Part shown: one piece after another, positions 8,725 to 17,968 of the stretch
Layout: each line of letters starts with the position of its first letter
How positions within the stretch are numbered: the stretch's first letter is position 1
Origin: Rhodoplanes serenus
Lineage (GTDB): Bacteria; Pseudomonadota; Alphaproteobacteria; Rhizobiales; Xanthobacteraceae
Length of the DNA stretch: 64,000 bases
NCBI GenBank assembly: GCA_945893145.1
Contig: CAMDDZ010000016.1
Span: 1-64,000, forward strand
Reading direction: 5' to 3'
The notes under the pieces: model-generated
Seen by the model: only the letters and a program-made list of their open reading frames with translations
Database searches by the model: none
Told to the model about the DNA's origin: nothing
Translations under genes and position numbers: made by a program

Positions 8725-9498
8725 ATGCGGGATCTTGGTCTGCAAGAAGCAATTCGCGTCGCTGGCAGCGTCAGCGAATTGGCGCGCCGGATCGGCATCT
8801 CGCAGCCATCGGTTTCGAGTTGGGATCGCATTCCCGCGGAGCGCGTGCTCACGGTCGAGAGCGCGACTGGCGTCAACCGTGCCGTCCTGCGACCGGACCT
8901 GTTCGGAACAGAGCCCGCCGGCGATGTCGACGAGATCGATGTTGCGCGCGCTCAGGAATATACCCTGCTGTCCGTGCTGCTGGCGCGGACGCCGGATGCA
9001 GCCCTGATCGAGAAGCTCTCGAAGCTTCGCGGCGATCCGAGCCCGCTCGGTATCGCGCACGCGGCGCTCGCCGAGGCGGCGTCCCAGACATCGGTCGAGC
9101 GCGTTGAGCGCGAGTACTTCGATCTTTTCATCGGGCTCGGACGCGGCGAGTTGTTGCCCTACGGCTCCTACTACCTCACGGGCTTCCTGCATGAGCGGCC
9201 GCTCGCGCGTCTGCGCGAGGATCTCCATGCGCTCGGTATCCAGCGAGTCGAAGACGAATTCGAGCCGGAAGATCATGCCGCGATCCTCTGCGAGATCATG
9301 GCGGGTTTGGCATTGGGCCGCTTCAGTGCACCGGCCGGGAGCGATCAAAAAGTTTTCAAAAGGCATTTGGCGCCGTGGATCGGGCGCTTCTTCGCCGATC
9401 TCGAGCGCGTGGACGCGGCGAAGTTCTATCGCCATGTCGGCACGCTCGGACGCGTATTCATCGACATCGAGACCGAGGCCTTTGCGCTGCCATCGTAA
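8725..9498 (+). CDS. TorD/DmsD-family molecular chaperone with N-terminal Cro/YdaS-like helix-turn-helix
   Basis: N-term LQEAIRVAGSVSELARRIGISQPSVSSWDRIPAERVLTVESATGVNRAVLRPDLF (HTH); C-term EYFDLFIGLGRGELLPYGSYYLTGFLHERPLARLREDL (TorD signature). Confidence 0.85.
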   Translation: MRDLGLQEAIRVAGSVSELARRIGISQPSVSSWDRIPAERVLTVESATGVNRAVLRPDLFGTEPAGDVDEIDVARAQEYTLLSVLLARTPDAALIEKLSKLRGDPSPLGIAHAALAEAASQTSVERVEREYFDLFIGLGRGELLPYGSYYLTGFLHERPLARLREDLHALGIQRVEDEFEPEDHAAILCEIMAGLALGRFSAPAGSDQKVFKRHLAPWIGRFFADLERVDAAKFYRHVGTLGRVFIDIETEAFALPS

Positions 9499-9543
9499 AC
9501 GGCGCGGCGTAGAGACTTCAGACGACACCAGGAGGGAACGACA

Positions 9544-9750
9544 ATGAAAACAGAACGCAAGACGTCGGTGGGACGTCGTGAGTTCCTTCGCGCACTTGGA
9601 GCCGGAGCGGGCGTCGCAGCCGCTGCGCCGCTTGCAACGGCAGCCAAGGCCGACAGCGAAAACAACGATGAGAAGCGGAAGGCCCGCTATCAGGAAACCG
9701 ATCACGTGAAGAAGTTCTACAGCGTGAACCGGTATCCCGCGAAGTCATAA
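9544..9750 (+). CDS. small Tat-signal formate dehydrogenase-associated protein
   Basis: VGRREFLRALGAGAGVAAAAPLATAAKA twin-arginine signal; GGAGGGAACGACA SD; upstream of fdhA. Confidence 0.8.
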   Translation: MKTERKTSVGRREFLRALGAGAGVAAAAPLATAAKADSENNDEKRKARYQETDHVKKFYSVNRYPAKS

Positions 9751-9760
9751 GGAGGCGCCC

Positions 9761-12739
9761 GTGCTGATCAAGAGAACAGAACGTCAGGCACGTCGCGGCA
9801 CGCTCGCCGCCGCGCTGTCAAACCAATCCGCCGGAACTCTCGACCGCCGCACATTCTTGCGCCGGTCCGGCCTTACGGTCGGCGGCCTCGCGGCCGTCGG
9901 CGCGTTGCCGCTGACCAGCGTGCGCAAGGCCGAAGCCTTCGGCAGCAATCCTGGCGCAGGCGCCACGATCCGCAAGAACATCTGCACGCATTGCTCCGTC
10001 GGCTGCACTGTCATCGCCGAAGTGTCGAATGGTGTATGGGTCGGTCAGGAGCCGGGCTGGGATAGCCCGATCAGCCGCGGATCGCATTGCGCCAAGGGCG
10101 CCGCGACCCGCGAACTGGTGCATGGCGACCGCCGCCTGCGCTATCCGATGAAGCTCGTCGACGGCAAGTGGACCCGTATTTCGTGGGACGTCGCGATCAA
10201 CGAGATCGGCGACAAGCTCACGGAAATCCGCGGCAAGTCGGGCGCGGACTCGGTGTATTGGCTGGGCTCCGCCAAGTTCACCAATGAAGGGGCCTATCTC
10301 AATCGCAAGCTCGCGGCGTTCTGGGGAACCAACAACTCGGACCACCAGGCGCGCATCTGCCACTCGACCACCGTCGCCGGCGTAGCCAACACCTGGGGCT
10401 ACGGCGCGATGACGAATAGCTACACCGACATCCGCAACGCCAAAACGATCGTCATCATGGGCGGTAACCCCGCCGAGGCGCATCCGGTGTCGTTGCAGCA
10501 CGTGCTGGAAGGCAAAGAATCGCAGCGCGCAAATATGGTCGTGATCGATCCGCGCATGACCCGGACCGCGGCCCATGCCACAGAATATGTGCGAATTCGG
10601 TCCGGCACCGACATCCCGGTGATCTACGGGATGCTGTGGCATGTCTTCAAGAACGGTTGGGAGGACAAGGAGTTTATCGAGCAGCGCGTGTACGGCATGG
10701 ACGACATCCGCAAGGAGGTCGCGAAATATACGCCTGAAGAGGTCGAACGCATTTCCGGCGTTCCGGGCGCTCAGCTCGAGCGCGTCGCCAAGATGTTCGC
10801 GACCGAGAAGCCCTCGACCCTGATTTGGTGCATGGGCGCGACCCAGCATACGGTCGGCACCGCGAACGTGCGCGCGTTCTGCATCGCGCTGCTCGCCACC
10901 GGCAACGTTGGCAAGCCAGGCACCGGCGCCAACATCTTCCGCGGCCACACCAACGTGCAGGGCGCGACCGACCTCGGCCTCGATATCGTGACGCTGCCGC
11001 TTTACTACGGCCTGGTCGAAGGCGCCTGGCGGCACTGGTCGCGCGTCTGGGAGGTCGACTACCAGTGGTTTGTCGATCGCTTCGACAAAGCGACCGCGGC
11101 GGACGGCAAAGTCACCCATACGATGAACACACCGGGTATTCCCTCGACCCGATGGTTCGACGCGACGCTGTACGAAAAGAAGGACGTGTCGCAGAAAGAC
11201 AACATCAAGTGCATGTTCGTCATGGGTCACGGCGGCAATACCGTGACTCGCATGCCCAAGGCGCAAGAGGGCATCGAGAAGCTCGACTTGCTGGTGGTCG
11301 CCGATCCGCATCCGACCACCTGGGCGGCGCTGGCCCCCAACCGCAAGAACAACACTTACCTGCTGCCGATCGCGACCAGCTACGAGACCTCTGGGTCGCG
11401 TACGGCGTCCAATCGCGCGATCCAGTGGGGCGAGCAGATCGTCAAGCCGATCTTCGAGTCGAAAGACGACAACGAGGTGATGTATCTCCTCGCCAAGAAG
11501 CTCGGCTTCGCCGATCAGATGTTCAAGAACATCAAGGTCGAGAACAACGTGCCGGTGGCTGAGGACATCCTCCGCGAGATCAACCGCGGCGGCTGGTCGA
11601 CTGGCTACTGCGGCCAATCGCCGGAGCGGCTGAAGTCGCATATGGCGAACCAAAAAGACTTCGACATGCTCACTCAGAAGGCCGCGGTCGGTCCCAACAA
11701 GGGCGATTACTACGGTCTGCCGTGGCCGTGTTGGGGGACCCCGGAGTTCAAGCACCCGGGCACACCGCTGCTCTACAACACCACCCTTTCGATCAAGGAA
11801 GGCGGCGGCACGTTCCGTGCCCGGTTCGGCCTTGAGCGCGAGGAGACACTCCCCGACGGCACCAAGCGCACCGTCAGCCTGCTTGGCAATGGCTATTACT
11901 CCAAGGACTCCGAGATCAAGGACGGCTACCCGGAGTTCACCCTGGCGGTGCTGAAAAAGCTCGGCTGGGACAAAGATCTGACCGAGGCGGAACTGGCGGT
12001 GATCAACAAGATCAATCCGACCACACCCGACGCGGTATCCTGGGCGATCGACCTGTCGGGCGGCATCCAGCGCGTGGCGATCGAGCACGGCTGCGTCCCG
12101 TACGGCAATGGCAAGGCGCGGGCGAATGCCTTCGGATTGCCTGATGCTATCCCGACGCACCGCGAGCCGATCTACACGCCGCGGCCCGAACTCGTCGCCA
12201 AGTACCCGACGCTGCCGAGCCGGCGTGAGTTCCGCATGCCGAACGTTGGTTTCGACGTGCAGAAGGCGGCGGTGGAGAAGGGGATCGCTAAAGCGTTCCC
12301 GCTGATCCTCACCTCCGGCCGGCTGGTCGAGTACGAAGGCGGCGGCGAAGAGACGCGATCCAACAAGTGGCTCGCCGAGCTGCAGCAAGACATGTTCATC
12401 GAGATCAATCCGGCGGACGCGACCGAGCGGGGCATCAAGGACGGTGCCTGGGTTTGGGTCACGGGTGCCGAGCTCGACTCCAAGGCGCGCATGAAGGCGC
12501 TCGTCACTGAGCGTGTCGGCAAGGGCGTGACCTGGTGTCCGTTCCACTTTGCTGGCTGGTTCCAGGGCGTCGATCAGCGCGGGAACTATCCGGGTGGGAT
12601 GGACTCCAACGGCAAGCGATACGGCACCGATCCGATCGTGCTGGGCGAGAGCGTCAACGCTCTCACCACCTACGGCTTCGATCCGGTGACCGGCATGCAA
12701 GAACCCAAAGCGACCCTCTGTCAGGTCAGAGCGGCATAA
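9761..12739 (+). CDS. fdhA: formate dehydrogenase major (alpha) subunit, molybdo/tungsto-bis-MGD, Cys-type
   Basis: Tat signal RRTFLRRSG; NICTHCSVGC 4Fe-4S motif; QARICHSTTVAGVANTWGYGAMTNS active-site region with Cys where E. coli FdnG has Sec; GTG start after AGGAGG. Confidence 0.95.
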   Translation: MLIKRTERQARRGTLAAALSNQSAGTLDRRTFLRRSGLTVGGLAAVGALPLTSVRKAEAFGSNPGAGATIRKNICTHCSVGCTVIAEVSNGVWVGQEPGWDSPISRGSHCAKGAATRELVHGDRRLRYPMKLVDGKWTRISWDVAINEIGDKLTEIRGKSGADSVYWLGSAKFTNEGAYLNRKLAAFWGTNNSDHQARICHSTTVAGVANTWGYGAMTNSYTDIRNAKTIVIMGGNPAEAHPVSLQHVLEGKESQRANMVVIDPRMTRTAAHATEYVRIRSGTDIPVIYGMLWHVFKNGWEDKEFIEQRVYGMDDIRKEVAKYTPEEVERISGVPGAQLERVAKMFATEKPSTLIWCMGATQHTVGTANVRAFCIALLATGNVGKPGTGANIFRGHTNVQGATDLGLDIVTLPLYYGLVEGAWRHWSRVWEVDYQWFVDRFDKATAADGKVTHTMNTPGIPSTRWFDATLYEKKDVSQKDNIKCMFVMGHGGNTVTRMPKAQEGIEKLDLLVVADPHPTTWAALAPNRKNNTYLLPIATSYETSGSRTASNRAIQWGEQIVKPIFESKDDNEVMYLLAKKLGFADQMFKNIKVENNVPVAEDILREINRGGWSTGYCGQSPERLKSHMANQKDFDMLTQKAAVGPNKGDYYGLPWPCWGTPEFKHPGTPLLYNTTLSIKEGGGTFRARFGLEREETLPDGTKRTVSLLGNGYYSKDSEIKDGYPEFTLAVLKKLGWDKDLTEAELAVINKINPTTPDAVSWAIDLSGGIQRVAIEHGCVPYGNGKARANAFGLPDAIPTHREPIYTPRPELVAKYPTLPSRREFRMPNVGFDVQKAAVEKGIAKAFPLILTSGRLVEYEGGGEETRSNKWLAELQQDMFIEINPADATERGIKDGAWVWVTGAELDSKARMKALVTERVGKGVTWCPFHFAGWFQGVDQRGNYPGGMDSNGKRYGTDPIVLGESVNALTTYGFDPVTGMQEPKATLCQVRAA

Positions 12740-12751
12740 GGAGCAACGACC

Positions 12752-13348
12752 ATGGCCCGTATGAAATTTCTCTGCGACGCCGATCGTTGCATCGAATGCA
12801 ACGCGTGCGTCACCGCCTGCAAGAACGAGCACGAGGTACCGTGGGGCATCAACCGCCGGCGCGTCGTCACCATCAATGACGGCAAGCCGGGCGAGCGCTC
12901 GGTCTCGATGGCCTGCATGCACTGCACCGACGCGCCTTGCGCGGCGGTCTGCCCGGTGAACTGCTTTTACACCACCGCCGACGCGGTGGTGCTGCACTCC
13001 AAGGACCTCTGCATCGGCTGCGGCTACTGCTTCTATGCGTGCCCGTTCGGCGCGCCGCAGTATCCGAAGGTCGGCAACTTCGGCTCGCGCGGCAAGATGG
13101 ACAAGTGCACATACTGTGCAGGCGGGCCCGAGGCGGACCACTCCAAGGAAGAGTACGAGAAGTACGGCTCGAACCGGCTGGCCGAGGGCAAGCTCCCGCT
13201 CTGCGCGGAGATGTGCTCGACCAAGTCGCTGCTGGCCGGCGACGGCGAGATCATCGCCCAGATCTACAAGGAGCGCGTGGTCCGGCGCGGCTACAGCTCC
13301 GGCGCTTGGGGTTGGAAGACGGCTTACAAAGAGACCATCGCGACCTAA
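12752..13348 (+). CDS. fdhB: formate dehydrogenase iron-sulfur (beta) subunit
   Basis: CIECNACVTACKNEHEVPWGINRR, CMHCTDAPCAAVCPV, CIGCGYCFYACPFGAPQ motifs. Confidence 0.93.
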   Translation: MARMKFLCDADRCIECNACVTACKNEHEVPWGINRRRVVTINDGKPGERSVSMACMHCTDAPCAAVCPVNCFYTTADAVVLHSKDLCIGCGYCFYACPFGAPQYPKVGNFGSRGKMDKCTYCAGGPEADHSKEEYEKYGSNRLAEGKLPLCAEMCSTKSLLAGDGEIIAQIYKERVVRRGYSSGAWGWKTAYKETIAT

Positions 13349-13427
13349 GCGATCGACGGGCGGCGTTGCGGAACGATCGCAGCGCCGTCTGATGTTCTAG
13401 GGGGCACAAGAACAAGGAGGACGTGGC

Positions 13428-14456
13428 ATGGCGAGATTGCTTGCGCACGCTCGTTTCATCATCGGCGCGCTGGCGCTCATGTTTGTCGTGGCGATGGCGA
13501 TGCCAACGGCTGCGCAGCAGCGCAATCCCGATAACTCGGTCAACCCGACCGCGAGCTCGGTGAAGGAGGACCAACTCCTCCAGCAGATGCGCATCATCAA
13601 CGGCCGGGGCTCCATACCCGACGCCAAGTCCTACAATCTCGAGCAGCCGGCTGGGCGCGACTGGCGCCAGTTTCACGACGTCACGTTGCATTGGATCGGC
13701 GCCATCGCGATCATCGGTATGCTCGCGGCGCTTGTGCTGTTCTACTTGATCCGCGGCATGGTGCGCATCCAGGCGGGGCGTTCGGGCCGCACGCTGGTGC
13801 GCTTCAACGCATTCGAGCGGTTCGTGCATTGGATGACGGCGTCCTGCTTCATTGTCCTTGCTGTCACCGGACTGAACATCACCTTCGGCAAGACGTTGCT
13901 GTTGCCTTGGATGGGACCGGAGATGTTCAGCGGCTGGTCGCAGTGGGGTAAGTACGCCCACAACTACCTGAGCTTCCCGTTCACGCTCGGCGTGGTGCTG
14001 ATCCTGCTGATATGGATCGCCGGCAATATCCCGAACAGCATCGATCTGCAGTGGATCAAGCGCGGCGGCGGTATCGTCGGCAACGACCATCCACCGGCGT
14101 ATCGCTTCAATGCCGGCCAGAAAATGATCTACTGGATCGTCGTGCTCGGTGGTGGTGCGGTTGCGGCGAGCGGCTATCTGCTGATGTTCCCGTTCTACGT
14201 CACCGACATTGCGGGGATGCAACTTTCCCAGATCGTCCATGGCACGGTCGCGGTGCTGTTCGTCGCTGCCATGCTGGCGCACATCTACATCGGTACGATC
14301 GGCATGGAAGGCGCCTTCGAAGCCATGGCGACGGGCGAGGTGGACCTCAACTGGGCGAAGCAGCACCACTCGCTATGGCTCGAAAAGGAGCAGGCCCGCA
14401 CTGGTCCGAATGAATCGGAAAGCCAGGCGCGGGCGGCGGCGACACCCGCCGAGTAA
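13428..14456 (+). CDS. fdhC: formate dehydrogenase cytochrome b556 (gamma) subunit
   Basis: Signal peptide plus membrane cytochrome b region RFNAFERFVHWMTASCFIVLAVTGLNITFGK...GTVAVLFVAAMLAHIYIGTIGMEGAFEAM. Confidence 0.92.
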   Translation: MARLLAHARFIIGALALMFVVAMAMPTAAQQRNPDNSVNPTASSVKEDQLLQQMRIINGRGSIPDAKSYNLEQPAGRDWRQFHDVTLHWIGAIAIIGMLAALVLFYLIRGMVRIQAGRSGRTLVRFNAFERFVHWMTASCFIVLAVTGLNITFGKTLLLPWMGPEMFSGWSQWGKYAHNYLSFPFTLGVVLILLIWIAGNIPNSIDLQWIKRGGGIVGNDHPPAYRFNAGQKMIYWIVVLGGGAVAASGYLLMFPFYVTDIAGMQLSQIVHGTVAVLFVAAMLAHIYIGTIGMEGAFEAMATGEVDLNWAKQHHSLWLEKEQARTGPNESESQARAAATPAE

Positions 14457-14476
14457 CGCCGACCCGTTTGAAACGA

Positions 14477-14500
14477 CGCCCGGCGGGAGGCCGCCGGGCG
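14477..14500 (+). repeat. perfect intercistronic hairpin CGCCCGGCGG-GAGG-CCGCCGGGCG
   Basis: 10-bp perfect inverted repeat with GAGG loop between fdhC and the 40-aa ORF; no T-tract follows. Confidence 0.8.
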
Positions 14501-14527
14501 GTTACAAAGATCAATTTGGAGGACGCC

Positions 14528-14650
14528 ATGAAGTCGTTCGTCGTTGCCTGTGTGGCGGCCGTCGTGATTGCGGTCGGCGCAGCATTCGTGCTCGACCAGC
14601 TTCAGAGGTCAGCGGAGGCCGCCTACTCGACCACCGGCGCGCGCGTTTAA
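14528..14650 (+). CDS. 40-aa single-pass membrane peptide, last gene of fdh operon
   Basis: SD GGAGG upstream of ATG; MKSFVVACVAAVVIAVGAAFVLDQLQRSAEAAYSTTGARV. Confidence 0.7.
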   Translation: MKSFVVACVAAVVIAVGAAFVLDQLQRSAEAAYSTTGARV

Positions 14651-15018
14651 GCACGCGTCGTTTGGTGAGAGGTGCCACCGCGCCGTAGCAGCTGATTTGA
14701 TTTAGCGGATACCCCTTCCGCCACTTGCTCGCGTCCGGCGATTTCTGCAGAACGCCTGCAACATCCACACAATCGATTGATATTGAGTTCCGTGTCTCGG
14801 CACGCCCGGCCTTTCCGAAGGCGGAGGGCGCAAGCGAGTGCGGATTCCTCGGTAAAAGCAGTGCTGCGGCGCGGCCACGAACTCCGCGTTTACCATCTGC
14901 ATTAACGCGGATGGGTGGCCTCTGTTTTACCCTAATCCAACCGCGGTATGTTGGCGGTCGATGTTGATGGGGTCGGACGCGCTGTCGTTTGTGGCGCGCT
15001 CTGTAGCGTTGGGGACCG

Positions 15019-15945
15019 ATGGGGTTGCGTGGGGTGCGTGCGGCCGTTGGGATCGCGTCGGGCGGCGCGGTCGTTGTGCTATCGCTGGCGCTCGCCAGTT
15101 GCAGCAATTCCAAGGTCGATTCGAAATACGGCGTGACTGCAAGCCGGCGCGTGGTCGAGCCGGGTGAACCCGTGCCGAAAGGCGGCGGTGTTTATCGCGT
15201 CGGCAAGCCCTATTCGGTCGCTGGCCACACCTACGTGCCGGAGGAGAACCCGGGCTACAACGCCGAAGGGCTCGCGTCCTGGTATGGCGTTGCCTTCCAT
15301 GGCCGGCTGACCGCCAACGGCGAAGTCTTTGACATGCAGTCGATCTCGGCCGCGCATCCCACGCTGCCGATGCCGAGCTACGTGCGCGTGACCAACCTTG
15401 CCAATCGGCGTTCGATGATCGTACGCCTCAACGATCGCGGTCCCTATCACCCGGGTCGCGTGATCGATGTCTCGGAGCGCGCCGCACAGCTGCTCGGCTT
15501 CCACTCAAGCGGCACGGCGCGCGTGCGGGTCGAATATGTCGGCCGCGCCGCGCTCGAAGGCTCCGACGACAACAAGCTTGCGGCGACGCTCCGCGAAGGC
15601 AACCAGGCGCCGGTCGCGATTGCGCGTGCCACGCCCGAACCTGTGGCGCCAGCGCGCACGCGTGTTGTCGCGATGCCGCCGGCCTCTCGGGCGGCGACCG
15701 CTCCGTCTCGGTCGCTCAATTCGGAATATTTCGATCCGCGGCCGCTGACTCAACGTCCGCCGACGTCCGACCACCCGCAACCGCCCGCGACCGCGGCCGC
15801 CGAACCCTCGACATCGTTCCAATCGCGTTTCGGTTCGACCACCATGCCGTCGGTCGGGAACACCTCAACCGAGCCGGTGCCGGCCTATGCGCCAGGCACG
15901 CCGGCCCGGCCTGAAGGCGTGCTCACCGGCCGAGGCCTGTACTAA
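15019..15945 (+). CDS. rlpA: septal ring lytic transglycosylase RlpA family lipoprotein
   Basis: Lipobox-like LALASCSN; GLASWYGVAFHGRLTANGEVFDMQSISAAHPTLPMPSYVRVTNLANRRSMIVRLNDRGPY (double-psi barrel). Confidence 0.9.
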   Translation: MGLRGVRAAVGIASGGAVVVLSLALASCSNSKVDSKYGVTASRRVVEPGEPVPKGGGVYRVGKPYSVAGHTYVPEENPGYNAEGLASWYGVAFHGRLTANGEVFDMQSISAAHPTLPMPSYVRVTNLANRRSMIVRLNDRGPYHPGRVIDVSERAAQLLGFHSSGTARVRVEYVGRAALEGSDDNKLAATLREGNQAPVAIARATPEPVAPARTRVVAMPPASRAATAPSRSLNSEYFDPRPLTQRPPTSDHPQPPATAAAEPSTSFQSRFGSTTMPSVGNTSTEPVPAYAPGTPARPEGVLTGRGLY

Positions 15946-16011
15946 AAGCGTCCACACCGGCCATTTTCTTGCCCGCCAAGGCTTGCTAAGCATCCGCGGC
16001 GGGAGTTCGCG

Positions 16012-17208
16012 ATGCGGCTCGTCATACCTAAATCATTGATCCTGATAGGACTTCTGGCGACTCTTCTGGTGAGCGCGGCGCTGACCGCGCCGGCACCAAG
16101 CCGCGACCCCATTCAAACGTCGATCCCCAATGTCATCCTGATCGAAGCCGATAGTGGCACGGTGCTGTACGAGAAAGCTCCCGATCAGCCAATCGCGCCG
16201 GCGAGCCTTGCCAAGCTGATGACGGTCGAAACCGTGTTCGACCAGCTTACGCTCGGCAACATCAAGCTCGACGATGAATTCGTCATCAGCGAGAACGCCT
16301 GGCGCAAGGGCGGCGCACCGTCCGGCGGCTCCGCTATGTATGCGGCGATCCGCAGCCGGGTGCGGGTCGAGGACCTTTTGCACGGCGTCATCATTCAGTC
16401 CGGCAATGACGCATGCATCGCGTTGGCGGAAGGGATTGCCGGCAACGAGGACAATTTCGTCCGCATGATGAACGACCGCGCGCGCGAGCTTGGGCTGACC
16501 AAATCGAACTTTACCAATCCGCATGGCCTGCCAGATCCAGACATGCGCGTGACGGTGCGGGAGCTCGCCAAACTGACGCAGCACATCATCCGCACCTATC
16601 CGCAATTCTATCCGTGGTACGGCGAACGCGAGTTCACCTGGAACAAGATCCGCCAGCAGAACCGCAATCCGCTGCTGGCCATGAACATCGGCGCGGATGG
16701 ACTCAAGACCGGCTACACGTCGGAGGCGGGCTATAACCTGGTCGGCTCGGCGGTGCAAAACGGGCTTCGCCTGATCCTGGTGGTGGCCGGCGCGCGCACC
16801 GCCAAGGAGCGCGCCGATGAATCGCGGAAACTCCTGGAATGGGGTTTCAAGGGCTTCGAGTCACGACTTCTGTTCGCTGAAGGTCAGACCGTGGCTGACG
16901 CCAAGGTGTTTGGTGGCACCCAAGGCAGCGTGCCGCTTGTCGGCCCGAGCGAGATCAAACTGATGATCCCGCGCGGTGTGAACGACCGCATTACCGCCAA
17001 GCTCGTCTACACCGGGCCAGTGCGCGCGCCCGTGCAGCAGGGCCAGCGGATCGGCACACTGCAAGTGTGGCGCAACGATTTCAAGGCGCTCGAAGTGCCG
17101 TTGCAAGCGGCCGAAAGTGTCGAAGTCGGCGGCACCATAAGACGGGCCTTCGATGCTGCGGTGGAGCTCGTGATTGGCCTGTTCCGCTCCAGCACCGGCC
17201 AGATATAA
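16012..17208 (+). CDS. dacC: D-alanyl-D-alanine carboxypeptidase (PBP5/6 family)
   Basis: SLAKLMT (SxxK), SGNDAC (SxN), LKTGYTSEAGYN (KTG) motifs; signal peptide. Confidence 0.92.
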   Translation: MRLVIPKSLILIGLLATLLVSAALTAPAPSRDPIQTSIPNVILIEADSGTVLYEKAPDQPIAPASLAKLMTVETVFDQLTLGNIKLDDEFVISENAWRKGGAPSGGSAMYAAIRSRVRVEDLLHGVIIQSGNDACIALAEGIAGNEDNFVRMMNDRARELGLTKSNFTNPHGLPDPDMRVTVRELAKLTQHIIRTYPQFYPWYGEREFTWNKIRQQNRNPLLAMNIGADGLKTGYTSEAGYNLVGSAVQNGLRLILVVAGARTAKERADESRKLLEWGFKGFESRLLFAEGQTVADAKVFGGTQGSVPLVGPSEIKLMIPRGVNDRITAKLVYTGPVRAPVQQGQRIGTLQVWRNDFKALEVPLQAAESVEVGGTIRRAFDAAVELVIGLFRSSTGQI

Positions 17209-17265
17209 CGCTGTTCTGCCGCGAGACGCGGAGCACAGACAACAAACGGCGAGACCGACTGAGCG

Positions 17266-17946
17266 ATGCGCGGGCGCTTCATTACCTTCGAAGGCGGCGA
17301 GGGCACCGGCAAGTCGACCCATGCGGCGACGCTGGCGGCGCGGCTCAAATCGCTCGGCCTCGGCGTGCGCCTGACCCGCGAGCCAGGCGGCTCGGTGGGC
17401 GCCGAGATCATGCGCCACATCCTGCTTTCGGGCGTTGCGAAGCCGCTCGGGCCGGAGGTCGAAACAGTCTTGTTTGCGGCGGCGCGCGACGATCATCTCA
17501 CCGAGGTGATCCGGCCGGCGCTCGCACGCGGCATTTGGGTGGTGTGCGATCGCTTTGCGGATTCGACCCGCGTCTATCAGGGCGCGGTCGGCCAGGTCGA
17601 TCCGCGCGCCATTCGCGCGCTCGAACGCGTCATTGTGGGCGACACGATGCCCGATCTGACGTTCATTCTGGACGTGCCGGCCGAGCAGGGTATGCAACGG
17701 ACCGCCAAGCGCCGTGACAAGCCTGGCGGGCCTGAGACGAGCGATCGCTTCGAGGCGGAGGCGATCGAATTTCATGAAAAGCTGCGGGATGGTTTCCTGA
17801 CGCTGGCGGCCAACGAACCGGCGCGCTGCGTGCTGATCGACGCGACCTTGCCGAAAGAGCAAGTCGCCGACCAGATTTGGCGCGTGGTCAACGATCGGCT
17901 TGAGCCGACGCTTGCGCCGATCCAACTCGCTGACGTTTCGCCCTAA
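17266..17946 (+). CDS. tmk: dTMP kinase
   Basis: RGRFITFEGGEGTGKSTHAATLAARL and CDRFADSTRVYQG motifs. Confidence 0.95.
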   Translation: MRGRFITFEGGEGTGKSTHAATLAARLKSLGLGVRLTREPGGSVGAEIMRHILLSGVAKPLGPEVETVLFAAARDDHLTEVIRPALARGIWVVCDRFADSTRVYQGAVGQVDPRAIRALERVIVGDTMPDLTFILDVPAEQGMQRTAKRRDKPGGPETSDRFEAEAIEFHEKLRDGFLTLAANEPARCVLIDATLPKEQVADQIWRVVNDRLEPTLAPIQLADVSP

Positions 17947-17968
17947 ACCCCCGGACCGGGAATGATCC

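Noticed and set aside
9818-13141. 1107-aa ORF antisense to fdhA/fdhB
   Set aside because: Shadow ORF of a GC-rich coding region; low-complexity Arg/Ala/His composition, no recognisable domain, while the sense frames encode clear FDH subunits
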